Below are positions 14,837 through 21,661 of a stretch of 30,575 bases of DNA, in pieces. The DNA comes from Gemmatimonadota bacterium (lineage in GTDB: Bacteria; Latescibacterota; UBA2968; UBA8231), in the NCBI GenBank assembly GCA_026706165.1, contig JAPOZF010000205.1:1-30575 (forward strand). The letters run 5' to 3'. Made by a program: the position numbers and the translations under genes. The notes beneath the pieces were generated by a model. The model saw only the letters and a list, made by a program, of their open reading frames with translations. It ran no database searches and was not told the DNA's origin. How positions within the stretch are numbered: the stretch's first letter is position 1; each line of letters begins with the position of its first letter.

Positions 14837-16765
14837 ATGACCATGGAACGGCGGTGGGGTTGGATTGCTGGCGGGGCGGTTTTTCTGGCGGGAGCGGCTG
14901 TTGCGGGCTGGTTGCTGGCGGAGCGCCCGGCGGCGGCGAGCGGGGCATGGGTTCTGCTCGGTGTGCTCGTGGGTGGGTTTGGGACATGGATGATTTCGGG
15001 GGACTCGATCGGCGGCCGGATTCGCCGCGTTTCCGCGAGTGCGGGAATGCTGCTGGGCATGGGGGCAGGGGTCTGGGTCTACAACGTCGAATCGGCCGTG
15101 TTCCTCGGGCTCGTGAGGTTTCGGCAGAGGGCTATCGACGCGGCGTTGTCCAGCCTGGAGAATTTCCTGCTGCTGGTGCTGCCCGCCGGCGGCTTCTTGC
15201 TGGCGCTGGGGCTGCTGATCGAGACCGCGAACGGGGTTGCGAAGCGGTGGCGGGAGAAGAGGGGCCGCAAGCAGTCGGAGTCGGAGCTCTACGGGAAGGC
15301 GCGCTTTCTTGCGCGCAAGTGGATGCGGGAAATGGCGCGGCAGCGGGGCTTGATGCTGGGGAAAAGCCGGGACGGGCTCATTGCCTATCGCCTGGAAGGA
15401 TCGGCAATGTCGTTCGCGCCGCCTCGAACGGGCAAGGGTGCCAACATCGCACTGAACTATCTGGATCCGGAGGAACGGGGCTGGCAGGGCTCGACGGTGT
15501 TGATCGATCCGCGAGGCGAGACGTTTCCGATGGTCGCCCGCCGGCGGCGTAATCTCGGCCGGCGCACGATCCTGCTCGACCCCTTCGGCGTGGTGTACAA
15601 GCATCGCGAGCTCGAGGGCGAAGGGCTGCATCTGCCGGTCTGGCAGAGCGAGCAGTACAACCCGATTGACTTCATCCGGGACGGCCCGGAAGCGGTTCGC
15701 GATATCAGCGTGTTGGCGGACGCGCTGATGGAGGAGCCGAAGAACGACACGGGGAACCAGAAGCACTTCTACGAGAGCGCGCGGAGCCTGATCTGCGGGT
15801 ATCTGGCATGGGTGCGGTTCAAGATGCCCAAGGAGCGCCGGAATCTACGGACGCTACACGAGCTGCTGGCGCTCGGTACGGAGGCGCGGGAAGAGCTGTT
15901 CGCGGCGGTTGACGCGACGCCGCGCTTCGCCGGCGGGCTGATGCACCTGGCCGTGGAGAGGTCGAGGCGGGTCGGCAAGGAAGAAGGGGGCAGCAATTTC
16001 ACGACGGTGTCGAACCAGCTCGGGTTCCTGAACTATCCGGAACTGGCCGAGCACACGAGAATCTCGACCTTCGATCCGCTGGAGCTCGCGGACGGCGAGA
16101 TGGACCTCTTCGTGGTGGTGCCGGACGGCCTGCTTGCGCGTGTGAAGGGCTGGATCAGGCTCTGGATCACGATTCCATATGCCGTGGCGGACCGCAGGGC
16201 GTTCAGGAAGGACATGCTGATCGTTGTCGATGAGCTGCCGGCGGTGGGATATCTGAGCGCGATCATGGAGGCGTACAACCTGGCTGCGGGAAAGGGCGTT
16301 CATTTTCTGACATATGCCCAGTCGGTGAGCGCGCTCGACCGGACCTGGGGGCAGCCGGCGCGCGAGACGCTGATGCACCTGGCGGAGTTCATCCAGATAC
16401 TCGGCTGGCCGCGGCTGGACGTGAATGGAGCGGAAGTTCTGTCGAAGGCGATCGGGGCGGCGACGTTCGAGAGCCGGAGCGAAAGCCGGTCCGGGCAGGT
16501 TCGGGACGGCAGCCTGTTTTCGGACGGCCAGACTTCGGTGCAGGAATCGCTGTCGGTGGTGAAGGAGCAGCTCGTCCCGGCGGATGAGATCCTGTCGATG
16601 GGCGAGGACGATCAGCTTGTCGTGGCGTCTCCGAAGGACATGCCGCGCGACGTGATCCGGCTGAAGCACGCTCGCTATTGGGAGATGCGAGGGGCAAGGG
16701 ATCTGGCGGACGGCAATCCGTTCGTGCTGCGAAAGCAGCGCTCGGAGAAGGGGGTAGCGGCGTAG
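14837..16765 (+). CDS. virD4: VirD4/TraG-type coupling protein (T4CP)
   Basis: The product has 642 residues. N-terminal membrane helices (to about residue 140) precede the ATPase domain. Walker A is APPRTGKGAN at 194-203; STVLIDPRGETFPMVARRRR and ILLDPFGVV follow, and Walker B is MLIVVDELPAVG at 460-471. These are signatures of VirD4/TraG. Dot/Icm systems normally use DotL/TrbC with DotM, so this is an unusual pairing. The DPKGE motif common in VirD4 is DPRGE here. The protein recruits the relaxosome to the channel. It follows dotA after 2 bases and so is probably in the same operon. Serine-rich residues near 540-560 may be a flexible loop. Confidence 0.9.
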   Translation: MTMERRWGWIAGGAVFLAGAAVAGWLLAERPAAASGAWVLLGVLVGGFGTWMISGDSIGGRIRRVSASAGMLLGMGAGVWVYNVESAVFLGLVRFRQRAIDAALSSLENFLLLVLPAGGFLLALGLLIETANGVAKRWREKRGRKQSESELYGKARFLARKWMREMARQRGLMLGKSRDGLIAYRLEGSAMSFAPPRTGKGANIALNYLDPEERGWQGSTVLIDPRGETFPMVARRRRNLGRRTILLDPFGVVYKHRELEGEGLHLPVWQSEQYNPIDFIRDGPEAVRDISVLADALMEEPKNDTGNQKHFYESARSLICGYLAWVRFKMPKERRNLRTLHELLALGTEAREELFAAVDATPRFAGGLMHLAVERSRRVGKEEGGSNFTTVSNQLGFLNYPELAEHTRISTFDPLELADGEMDLFVVVPDGLLARVKGWIRLWITIPYAVADRRAFRKDMLIVVDELPAVGYLSAIMEAYNLAAGKGVHFLTYAQSVSALDRTWGQPARETLMHLAEFIQILGWPRLDVNGAEVLSKAIGAATFESRSESRSGQVRDGSLFSDGQTSVQESLSVVKEQLVPADEILSMGEDDQLVVASPKDMPRDVIRLKHARYWEMRGARDLADGNPFVLRKQRSEKGVAA

Positions 16766-16792
16766 AAGGTCCGCAGGCCGAAAGCGGCCGTG

Positions 16793-17428
16793 ATGGCCAG
16801 GAAGCAGGAAAGCCTGTTTGCGGTCCTCGTCTGGTGTCCCTGGTGGACAGGCGCGGCGCTGGCGATCGGGGTTTGGGCCGGCATCGTGTTCATGCTGCCG
16901 GGCGCGGTGGCGGATTTCCCTGTCGTGGGGCGCCAGCTCGGACAGGCCGCGGAGAGGAACCGGTTTCTGCTGGCGACGTTGGCGGCGGCGCCTTTCCTGA
17001 TCTGCTCATGGGTTTCCTGGCGGAACGGGCGACGGAAACGGCGATTGCTGGACAGGCGGGACGGGATCGCGTCGATCAGGGCGCTGTCCTGGCGCGAGTT
17101 CGAGGAGCTCGTGGCGGAGGCGTTCCGGAGGGAAGGCTACCGGGTCCTCGAGAACAGCAAGGCCGGAGCGGATGGTGGAATCGACATCCGGCTGAGGAAG
17201 GACGGGCAGCTCTACCTCGTCCAGTGCAAGAACTGGAGCAGCAACCGGGTCGGTGTCGGGGTCGTCCGGGAGATGGTCGGTGTCATGGTGGATGCCGGGG
17301 CCGCCGGCGTCATCATCGTGTGTTCGGGCCGGTTCACGCGCGATGCCTGGGCGTTTGCGCGGGGCAAGGCTGTGAGGCTCGTGGACGGCCGGGCGCTCAT
17401 GGGAATGATCGCCCGGGCGAGGCGGTAA
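16793..17428 (+). CDS. Membrane-anchored Mrr-like restriction endonuclease domain protein
   Basis: The product has 211 residues from ATG 16793 (GTG 16790 adds one). Two membrane helices (about 11-40 and 58-76) precede a Mrr-type PD-(D/E)xK nuclease domain: REFEELVAEAFRREGY (Glu104/105), GADGGIDIRL (Asp131), YLVQCKNW (Gln144, Lys146), then VREMVGVMVDAGAAGVIIV and ARGKAVRLVDGRALM. All catalytic positions appear intact. Mrr-like enzymes cut modified or foreign DNA. Tethering to the membrane beside the coupling protein suggests a role at the channel or against DNA entering there, which is inference. The gene is co-oriented and close to virD4 (27 bases). Confidence 0.82.
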   Translation: MARKQESLFAVLVWCPWWTGAALAIGVWAGIVFMLPGAVADFPVVGRQLGQAAERNRFLLATLAAAPFLICSWVSWRNGRRKRRLLDRRDGIASIRALSWREFEELVAEAFRREGYRVLENSKAGADGGIDIRLRKDGQLYLVQCKNWSSNRVGVGVVREMVGVMVDAGAAGVIIVCSGRFTRDAWAFARGKAVRLVDGRALMGMIARARR

Positions 17429-17490
17429 TGCTTCTTCGGGCGAGGCGAGACCTTGGGAATATTCAGGAACTGTGGAGGCTGGGGCTGTGA
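17428..17490 (+). CDS. Possible 20-residue coupling mini-ORF
   Basis: ATG 17428 shares a base with the Mrr-like stop (TAATG), and the TGA at 17488-17490 overlaps GTG 17487 of the next gene (GTGA). The product would be MLLRARRDLGNIQELWRLGL. The exact fit at both ends matches the coupling style of this element. The mini-ORF may matter only for ribosome transfer to the next gene. Confidence 0.3.
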   Translation: MLLRARRDLGNIQELWRLGL

Positions 17491-18002
17491 CAAGGGGCTT
17501 GAGGATTGTGGCGGCCGGAACGGCGGCGCTGGGGCTTGCGCTGTCGTCTGGAGCCGATGCGCAGCGCGCGAGGACGCCGGAAGCGAGGAGCTTCGAGGTG
17601 TGGGTGGACGACGCGGAACATCTGATCGTCGGTATCGTGGAAACGGCGCCCGGGACAGACGAAGGCGTCGGGTTCACCATTCGGTGCGAGCGCGCGAGCG
17701 GTCTGCTGGAAGGATCGATGGCTTTCGGATTCTTCCCGGCAGGCAAGCGAGTCCAGGCTTCGGTCCGCTCTCCTTCCGGCAGGGTGGAGAGGTTCGGGCC
17801 TGTCGTGGTGGGGGGCCGGGCGTCGGGATTCCATGTGCCGGAGGTCGCCGGAAGGTCCGAGGTGCTGCGGCTCATGAATGCTGCGATGGCCGACGGCGCG
17901 CTGATAAGCAACGGGCACAACTCGGTGCGGAACCGGATTCCGGATGTAGATAACGCAAGGGCCAAAAGGCTGTTGAAGGCCTGCTCGAAAGGGAGGCTCT
18001 AA
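17487..18002 (+). CDS. Exported hypothetical protein
   Basis: I chose GTG 17487, giving 171 residues, because GGAGG lies about 8 bases upstream and the result begins with a good Sec signal (GLRIVAAGTAALGLALSSGADAQ). An in-frame GTG at 17472 is the alternative. The mature protein has a beta-rich part (FEVWVDDAEHLIVGIVETAP, GFTIRCERASGLLEGSMAF) and a more polar helical C-terminus. Two cysteines remain after the signal. I do not recognise the family. As it is the second gene after virD4 in the same direction, a role in the conjugation envelope complex is possible. Confidence 0.6.
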   Translation: MTRGLRIVAAGTAALGLALSSGADAQRARTPEARSFEVWVDDAEHLIVGIVETAPGTDEGVGFTIRCERASGLLEGSMAFGFFPAGKRVQASVRSPSGRVERFGPVVVGGRASGFHVPEVAGRSEVLRLMNAAMADGALISNGHNSVRNRIPDVDNARAKRLLKACSKGRL

Positions 18003-18005
18003 ACG

Positions 18006-18374
18006 GTGGAGCGTGCGGAAAGGCAGCTGGGCGGCGGATCGGGGATGTTGGGTCGGGGTTGGCTCAGGCGGGCGCTGGGTTTGCTGGCGATGTCGAGGCG
18101 TGAAAGGCCGTGGCGGTCGGAGATAGACTTCCAGAAAATGACCAGGGACTTGGTCGAGGCAGCGAAGGAGAGGGGCGTTATCGAAGACGACCCGCAGACG
18201 GTGGAACAGGTCGTGGCGATGCTGGCTGGTTGCATGAAGGATATCGCGAACATCTACGATATTCACGACGAGCGTTTGGAGAGGGTTGAGAAAAACCTCG
18301 GACTGTTGCGGTGTCTGGTCCTTGGATTGTGGTCCATTGCGCTGCTGTTTGTCGGCGTGGTGCTGGTCGCGTAG
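18006..18374 (+). CDS. Small C-terminally anchored hypothetical protein
   Basis: The product has 122 residues from GTG 18006, just after the previous stop, with GGGAGG about 10 bases upstream. The N-terminus is basic. The middle (EIDFQKMTRDLVEAAKERGVIEDDPQTVEQVVAM) is helical and charged. A C-terminal hydrophobic helix (CLVLGLWSIALLFVGVVLVA) suggests tail anchoring in the inner membrane. I do not recognise a family. It is the last gene of the + strand run, and the next gene converges on it from the - strand 45 bases later. Confidence 0.55.
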   Translation: MERAERQLGGGSGMLGRGWLRRALGLLAMSRRERPWRSEIDFQKMTRDLVEAAKERGVIEDDPQTVEQVVAMLAGCMKDIANIYDIHDERLERVEKNLGLLRCLVLGLWSIALLFVGVVLVA

Positions 18375-18419
18375 CCCGAAACAGGCGCAGGCGGCTGCCA
18401 GGAGGCGGGGCGTCGTCGT

Positions 18420-18872
18420 CTATCGCTGCGGCTTGCGGCGGTTGCGACGCGCTGCGGCGATCACCTGGCGCACGATCGTGTGCGAAAGCCGGACCTCCCG
18501 CGCAATTGCCGCCGGCCTGAGACCCGCCTCGGAAGCGGCCAGGATCAGCCGTTCCTGTCCCGGCGTTACAGTCGGGCGGTCGGGCGCATCGGATTTCGGC
18601 CCTGCGGGTTTCACGGCGGCGGACTTCGCCGGCCGGAGAGGTTGATCGGTCGGAGGGCTGTCCGATGCATCGTGTCCGCGGTGCCGAACTTCCGCGCTTG
18701 CCGCCCGGGCCAGACGGTGGAGCTGTGCGTCGTCCAGCAGTTGCAGCGACCGTTCGAGGTCGGTCGGCAGGGCAATGCGCCGGGCGGCGGCGGGGCGGTC
18801 GGCGCCGGGCGCGCCGGACGTCTCGGTCGAAGCCGGCCGGCGTTTTTCTCCCATAGGCCGGTTTTGCGCCAT
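18420..18872 (-). CDS. Small helix-turn-helix DNA-binding protein
   Basis: The product has 150 residues. The N-terminal two thirds are polar and proline/alanine rich, with a short helical stretch LPTDLERSLQLLDDAQLHRL. The C-terminal part (about 103-141) reads as a helix-turn-helix: TPGQERLILAASEAGLRPAA, then IAREVRLSHTIVRQVIAAA and a basic tail RRNRRKPQR. Codon use with GC at third positions supports this frame over the longer overlapping - strand frame. It is transcribed against the T4SS operon and away from the cold-shock gene, so it could regulate either. I cannot name the family; resolvase-type or transposase-like HTHs look similar. Confidence 0.6.
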   Translation of the reverse strand: MAQNRPMGEKRRPASTETSGAPGADRPAAARRIALPTDLERSLQLLDDAQLHRLARAASAEVRHRGHDASDSPPTDQPLRPAKSAAVKPAGPKSDAPDRPTVTPGQERLILAASEAGLRPAAIAREVRLSHTIVRQVIAAARRNRRKPQR

Positions 18873-19002
18873 GTCCCGCCCTTCTGTCCGTGCGATCCTG
18901 CGCCGTCCACCTGTGCGGGCGCAAGGCCTTCACCGCTCCGTGGGCGAAGGGTAGAAATGGCGCACGATATGAACCTCCGTCATGAGGGGAAAGCCATTCG
19001 CG

Positions 19003-19842
19003 ATGACAACGCTTTCTTCAGGCTCCGGCGCCGGCAAGTCCGTTTCGGTGGCGGTCAGATGGTATGACCCGGTAAAGGGTTATGGTTTTCTCGTTCCCGA
19101 CGATGGCTCATCCGACATCTACTGCCGGGAATCGTCATTGACCGCAGTCGGCCTGGCCACTCTTCTCGCCGGAGCGACCGTCGGCTGCGAGACCGTGACG
19201 ACCGCGCGCGGACCGGAGGTCTCCCGGATCCTGTCCATCGACTTTTCCACGGCGGCGCTTCGCTCGATAGCGCCCGCCGGCGCGGCAGGGATCGGACAGA
19301 TCGCCGACGGATCTGACGCCCCTGCACTTCCCGGCCGGCAGGTCCGGGCCATCGTAAAGTGGTTCCATGCGGATAAGGGCTACGGCTTCCTGGAGTTGGA
19401 GGACGGCTCTGCCGACGTGTTCTGCCACATAAGCGCCGTGGAGGCCTCGGGCCGCGATGTGCTGCTCCAGGGCGCGGCGGTGACCTGCGCGATCGTCCAG
19501 GGCGACAGGGGTCCGCAGGTGTCGCGGATCTTCTCCGTCGAGGCCCCGGTCGGCGGCCCTGGTCCGGCGGACCGCAGCCGGCCGCCCGACCTGCGGTATG
19601 CGGGTCGGCGGACCGACGGTCCCCGGCCGACGGGTGCAGAGTTGCCTGGCAGCGTCAAATTCTTCGACCCGGAACGGGGATTCGGCTTCGTCGTGCCGGA
19701 CGAGGGTGATCGCGAGGTATTCGTCCATTCGAGCGTGCTGTTCCGCTCCGGCATGACCGACCTGGAGCCGGGGCAGCGCGTCTTCGTCCGGGTGGAAAGC
19801 GTGCCGCGCGGGCTTCAGGCGACGCAAATCGAGCCGCTGTGA
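19003..19842 (+). CDS. Triple cold-shock-domain protein
   Basis: From ATG 19003 (GAGGGGA about 12 bases upstream; ATG 18982 is possible) the product has 279 residues. It carries three tandem cold-shock domains at about 16-78, 114-178 and 215-276. Each has an RNP1 motif (KGYGFL, KGYGFL, RGFGFV at 25, 125 and 225) and an RNP2 motif (DIYCR, DVFCH, EVFVH at 38, 138 and 238), exactly 100 residues apart. Domain 1 is the most diverged: Arg replaces the His of RNP2. Cold-shock domains bind single-stranded nucleic acid. Alphaproteobacteria often have double-domain Csps, while three domains is unusual. A role in binding transferred single-stranded DNA or element mRNA is possible but inferred. Confidence 0.88.
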   Translation: MTTLSSGSGAGKSVSVAVRWYDPVKGYGFLVPDDGSSDIYCRESSLTAVGLATLLAGATVGCETVTTARGPEVSRILSIDFSTAALRSIAPAGAAGIGQIADGSDAPALPGRQVRAIVKWFHADKGYGFLELEDGSADVFCHISAVEASGRDVLLQGAAVTCAIVQGDRGPQVSRIFSVEAPVGGPGPADRSRPPDLRYAGRRTDGPRPTGAELPGSVKFFDPERGFGFVVPDEGDREVFVHSSVLFRSGMTDLEPGQRVFVRVESVPRGLQATQIEPL

Positions 19843-19873
19843 GCGGACCGACCGCGGCATCGGAGAGCGAGTG

Positions 19874-20155
19874 ATGAACGAACGAGACGCGCCGCAGTCG
19901 GCGTCTGCGGAGGAGGAAGCCCGGATCGGCGAGACGCCGGCGGTCTTCGCGAACAAGGTCTATGTGTCTCCCATGCCGGGCGGGGCGAAGATCACATTCG
20001 CCGAATCGCAACGGGTGTCCGGTACGGACCGCGCCTCGCCAAGGGTGGCGGTATTCCTGCAGCACGCCGATCTCGCCGCCCTGCGACAGTTGCTCGACTG
20101 GACGGCGGGCGCTGCCGACACGCTGCCGGAAAGCTTCGGCAGCTCGATGCACTGA
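19874..20155 (+). CDS. Small conserved-looking hypothetical protein
   Basis: The product has 93 residues from ATG 19874 (GTG 19871 is the alternative), with GGAGAGCGA as ribosome site. After an acidic disordered start, the core reads FANKVYVSPMPGGAKITFAE, then PRVAVFLQHADLAALRQLLD. This is an alternating beta pattern with a final helix. I do not recognise a function. It lies 31 bases after the cold-shock gene in the same direction and may be co-transcribed with it. Confidence 0.55.
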   Translation: MNERDAPQSASAEEEARIGETPAVFANKVYVSPMPGGAKITFAESQRVSGTDRASPRVAVFLQHADLAALRQLLDWTAGAADTLPESFGSSMH

Positions 20156-20160
20156 GCTGC

Positions 20161-20186
20161 GCGGCGGCCCGATCCTCAACCGCCGC
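20161..20186 (+). repeat. GC-rich inverted repeat (7-bp stem)
   Basis: GCGGCGG at 20161-20167 can pair with CCGCCGC at 20180-20186 across a 12-base loop, between two co-directional genes. No T-run follows, so it is not a standard intrinsic terminator; it could be an mRNA stability or processing element. In GC-rich DNA such stems also arise by chance. Confidence 0.3.
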
Positions 20187-20215
20187 CGCCACGCCTATCC
20201 CGAACTGGAGCGCCT

Positions 20216-20884
20216 ATGGCCGACAACCCGATCCGTGACGACCGGCTGGCGTCCCTGCTCGTCAGGACAATGGCCCTGCTTTGCGTGCGCAACACGGCGC
20301 TGGAGCGCATTCACACCGGGCCGGCGCCAGTCACCAAAACGGGGGATTATTCCGACGTGACGGTGATCGATGCCGAGGGCCGTCACATACCCTGGCCGGA
20401 GGTGTCGCACTTCGACGACAGTGCCATGCGCGAACTCATGCGCGAGATTGTCGACAAACTCTACACTTTCCTGCTGCTCTCCCGCGAACCCGGCTTCCTG
20501 GACGCTGCTGCCATCTGGATGAGGAGCGCGAGCCGGTGGGACGAGCCGAAGATTGCAGAGTTCTTCTTGCCCGCTCTCACCGCTGCAAAGAATCATCCGG
20601 TCGCGCCGTTGTTCGGGGCCGATGTCTGTCGCTTCGCTTTCGCTCCCGATCCGGAACCGATTGAGGAGGGAGGCTTCGGCATTCGCCTTTTCCTGCAGGA
20701 TCCGGACGGCAGCCAATGGTCGGTCGGCACCGAGCTGGCGACGGAGGACCTGAAGGCCGGACATTTGCTGGCAGAGACGCTGAACGACCGGCTCGGCCTC
20801 GACGCCGGGGCCTGCGCAGCGTTCGCCAAGCAGGTGATGCTAAACAATCCGACCGGTCGGCACCCGCGCGATGGTCAGGAATAG
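20216..20884 (+). CDS. Conjugative-element hypothetical protein
   Basis: The product has 222 residues from ATG 20216 with GGAG 8 bases upstream. The N-terminal half is a type I have seen in conjugative elements of alphaproteobacteria: LVRTMALLCVRNTALERIHT, TKTGDYSDVTVIDAEGRHIPW, then MRELMREIVDKLYTFLLLS. No activity is known to me. The C-terminal half is less familiar (FAFAPDPEPIEEGGFGIRLF, LLAETLNDRLGLDAG) and soluble. No membrane segments or catalytic motifs are evident. The gene ends just before a relic of a coupling-protein gene. Confidence 0.6.
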   Translation: MADNPIRDDRLASLLVRTMALLCVRNTALERIHTGPAPVTKTGDYSDVTVIDAEGRHIPWPEVSHFDDSAMRELMREIVDKLYTFLLLSREPGFLDAAAIWMRSASRWDEPKIAEFFLPALTAAKNHPVAPLFGADVCRFAFAPDPEPIEEGGFGIRLFLQDPDGSQWSVGTELATEDLKAGHLLAETLNDRLGLDAGACAAFAKQVMLNNPTGRHPRDGQE

Positions 20885-21017
20885 TCGGGGCCGCAGAACC
20901 GTCTTGCGAATGAAGCTCTTCATGTCTTCCACCCTCTCGACCTGGCGAACGGCGGCATGGACGTGTTCGCGGTCGCGCCGGGGGAAATGACCAGCCTGGT
21001 GAAGGGCTGGCTGCGCC
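20885..21017 (+). pseudogene. Relic of a second VirD4/TraG coupling-protein gene
   Basis: A frame without stops after 20884 reads NRLANEALHVFHPLDLANGG, then MDVFAVAPGEMTSLVKGWLR. It aligns to residues 412-443 of the intact VirD4 in this window (FDPLELADGEMDLFVVVPDG, LLARVKGWIRLW) with about half the residues identical. There is no start, no Walker motif, and the similarity ends at about 21017. It is an internal fragment of a different TraG-like gene, left by deletion or recombination. The level of divergence argues against a recent copy of the local gene. Confidence 0.65.
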
Positions 21018-21175
21018 GGCCGGCGATGCGCCGGTTGTCTGGCGCTTCGGGGCTTTCTACGCTGGCGAGGGTGACCGGGTCAGGGTCAGCTTACGCAGTT
21101 GGTCTGGCATATCTCGGCAAAGGTCCGGCCGGTCGCCGTCGCCAACGCCTCGCACGTAGTGCGGGAGCAGGAGCG

Positions 21176-21262
21176 ATGACGGCATGCCTGTCCTGTGAGG
21201 GCCTGCTGATGGCAGCGATGCATCCTGGATCGGTAGACTGCCGCAATTGCGGTGCTGCCTGA
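21176..21262 (+). CDS. Possible 28-residue protein with two CxxC pairs
   Basis: From ATG 21176 the ORF encodes MTACLSCEGLLMAAMHPGSV, then DCRNCGAA. The two CxxC pairs, 15 residues apart, look like a minimal zinc ribbon. GGAGCAGGAG lies just upstream as a possible ribosome site. The ORF sits in a decayed region after a pseudogene and before the convergent IHF gene, so it may be a remnant of a larger zinc-ribbon protein. A perfect 12-bp palindrome, CCGCAATTGCGG, at 21241-21252 lies within its 3' end. Confidence 0.3.
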   Translation: MTACLSCEGLLMAAMHPGSVDCRNCGAA

Positions 21263-21322
21263 CCTGACTGTCGCGTGTCGATGCCGATATGGCCGAGCAT
21301 CGAGGGCAGACAGGTCGAAGTA

Positions 21323-21661
21323 TCAGTCGGCGGCGATCCGGTCGCTGTCCATCAAGCGCAGTTGGCGTTTCGCCCCGTTGATCCGCGCCTTCAGCTTGTT
21401 CGACGACCTGAGGACGGCGACCCGCCGCGGGGTTATGGGCGCCGTTTCGCCGGTTTTCGGGTTGCGCCCGGTGCGCGCGGGCCTGTCCCGCAGGGCGAAG
21501 ACGGCGAACCCCGAAATCTTCACGTCTTCGCCCCGGACCAGCGCTTCGACGATCTCCTCGATCACATCCTCTACCAACCCGGCCGAGTCGACATGCGACA
21601 GGCCGATTCTCTCCTGAACCGCCCGATACAGATCGGTCCGCGTCAACGTCCTGCCGCTCAT
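21323..21661 (-). CDS. IHF/HU-family DNA-bending protein, fifth gene of the Wadjet operon
   Basis: The product has 112 residues. It shows the IHF-alpha pattern: TLTRTDLYRAVQERIGL, VEDVIEEIVEALVRGEDVKI, SGFAVFALRDRPARTGRNPK, TGETAPITPRRV, then SNKLKARING. The beta-arm with its intercalating proline (GRNPKTG, Pro68) is intact. The usual GFG is GFA here, and the C-terminal tail is about ten residues longer than in chromosomal IHF-alpha. The ATG at 21661 overlaps the jetD stop as ATGA, so it is translationally coupled to the Wadjet genes; the frame upstream of this ATG lies inside jetD. It bends DNA, probably as a homodimer or with a host partner. The link to Wadjet is inferred from the overlap. 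Confidence 0.85.
   Translation of the reverse strand: MSGRTLTRTDLYRAVQERIGLSHVDSAGLVEDVIEEIVEALVRGEDVKISGFAVFALRDRPARTGRNPKTGETAPITPRRVAVLRSSNKLKARINGAKRQLRLMDSDRIAAD

Noticed and set aside
18957..19067. A 36-codon ORF starting upstream of and overlapping the cold-shock gene (MAHDMNLRHEGKAIRDD...)
   Set aside because: It has a weak ribosome site but overlaps the first cold-shock domain in another frame and has no features; it could be a leader peptide, but I cannot support it.
21241..21252. Perfect palindrome CCGCAATTGCGG as a terminator of the jet-IHF operon
   Set aside because: There is no loop and no T-run on either strand, so it does not fit an intrinsic terminator; a 12-bp palindrome can occur by chance.
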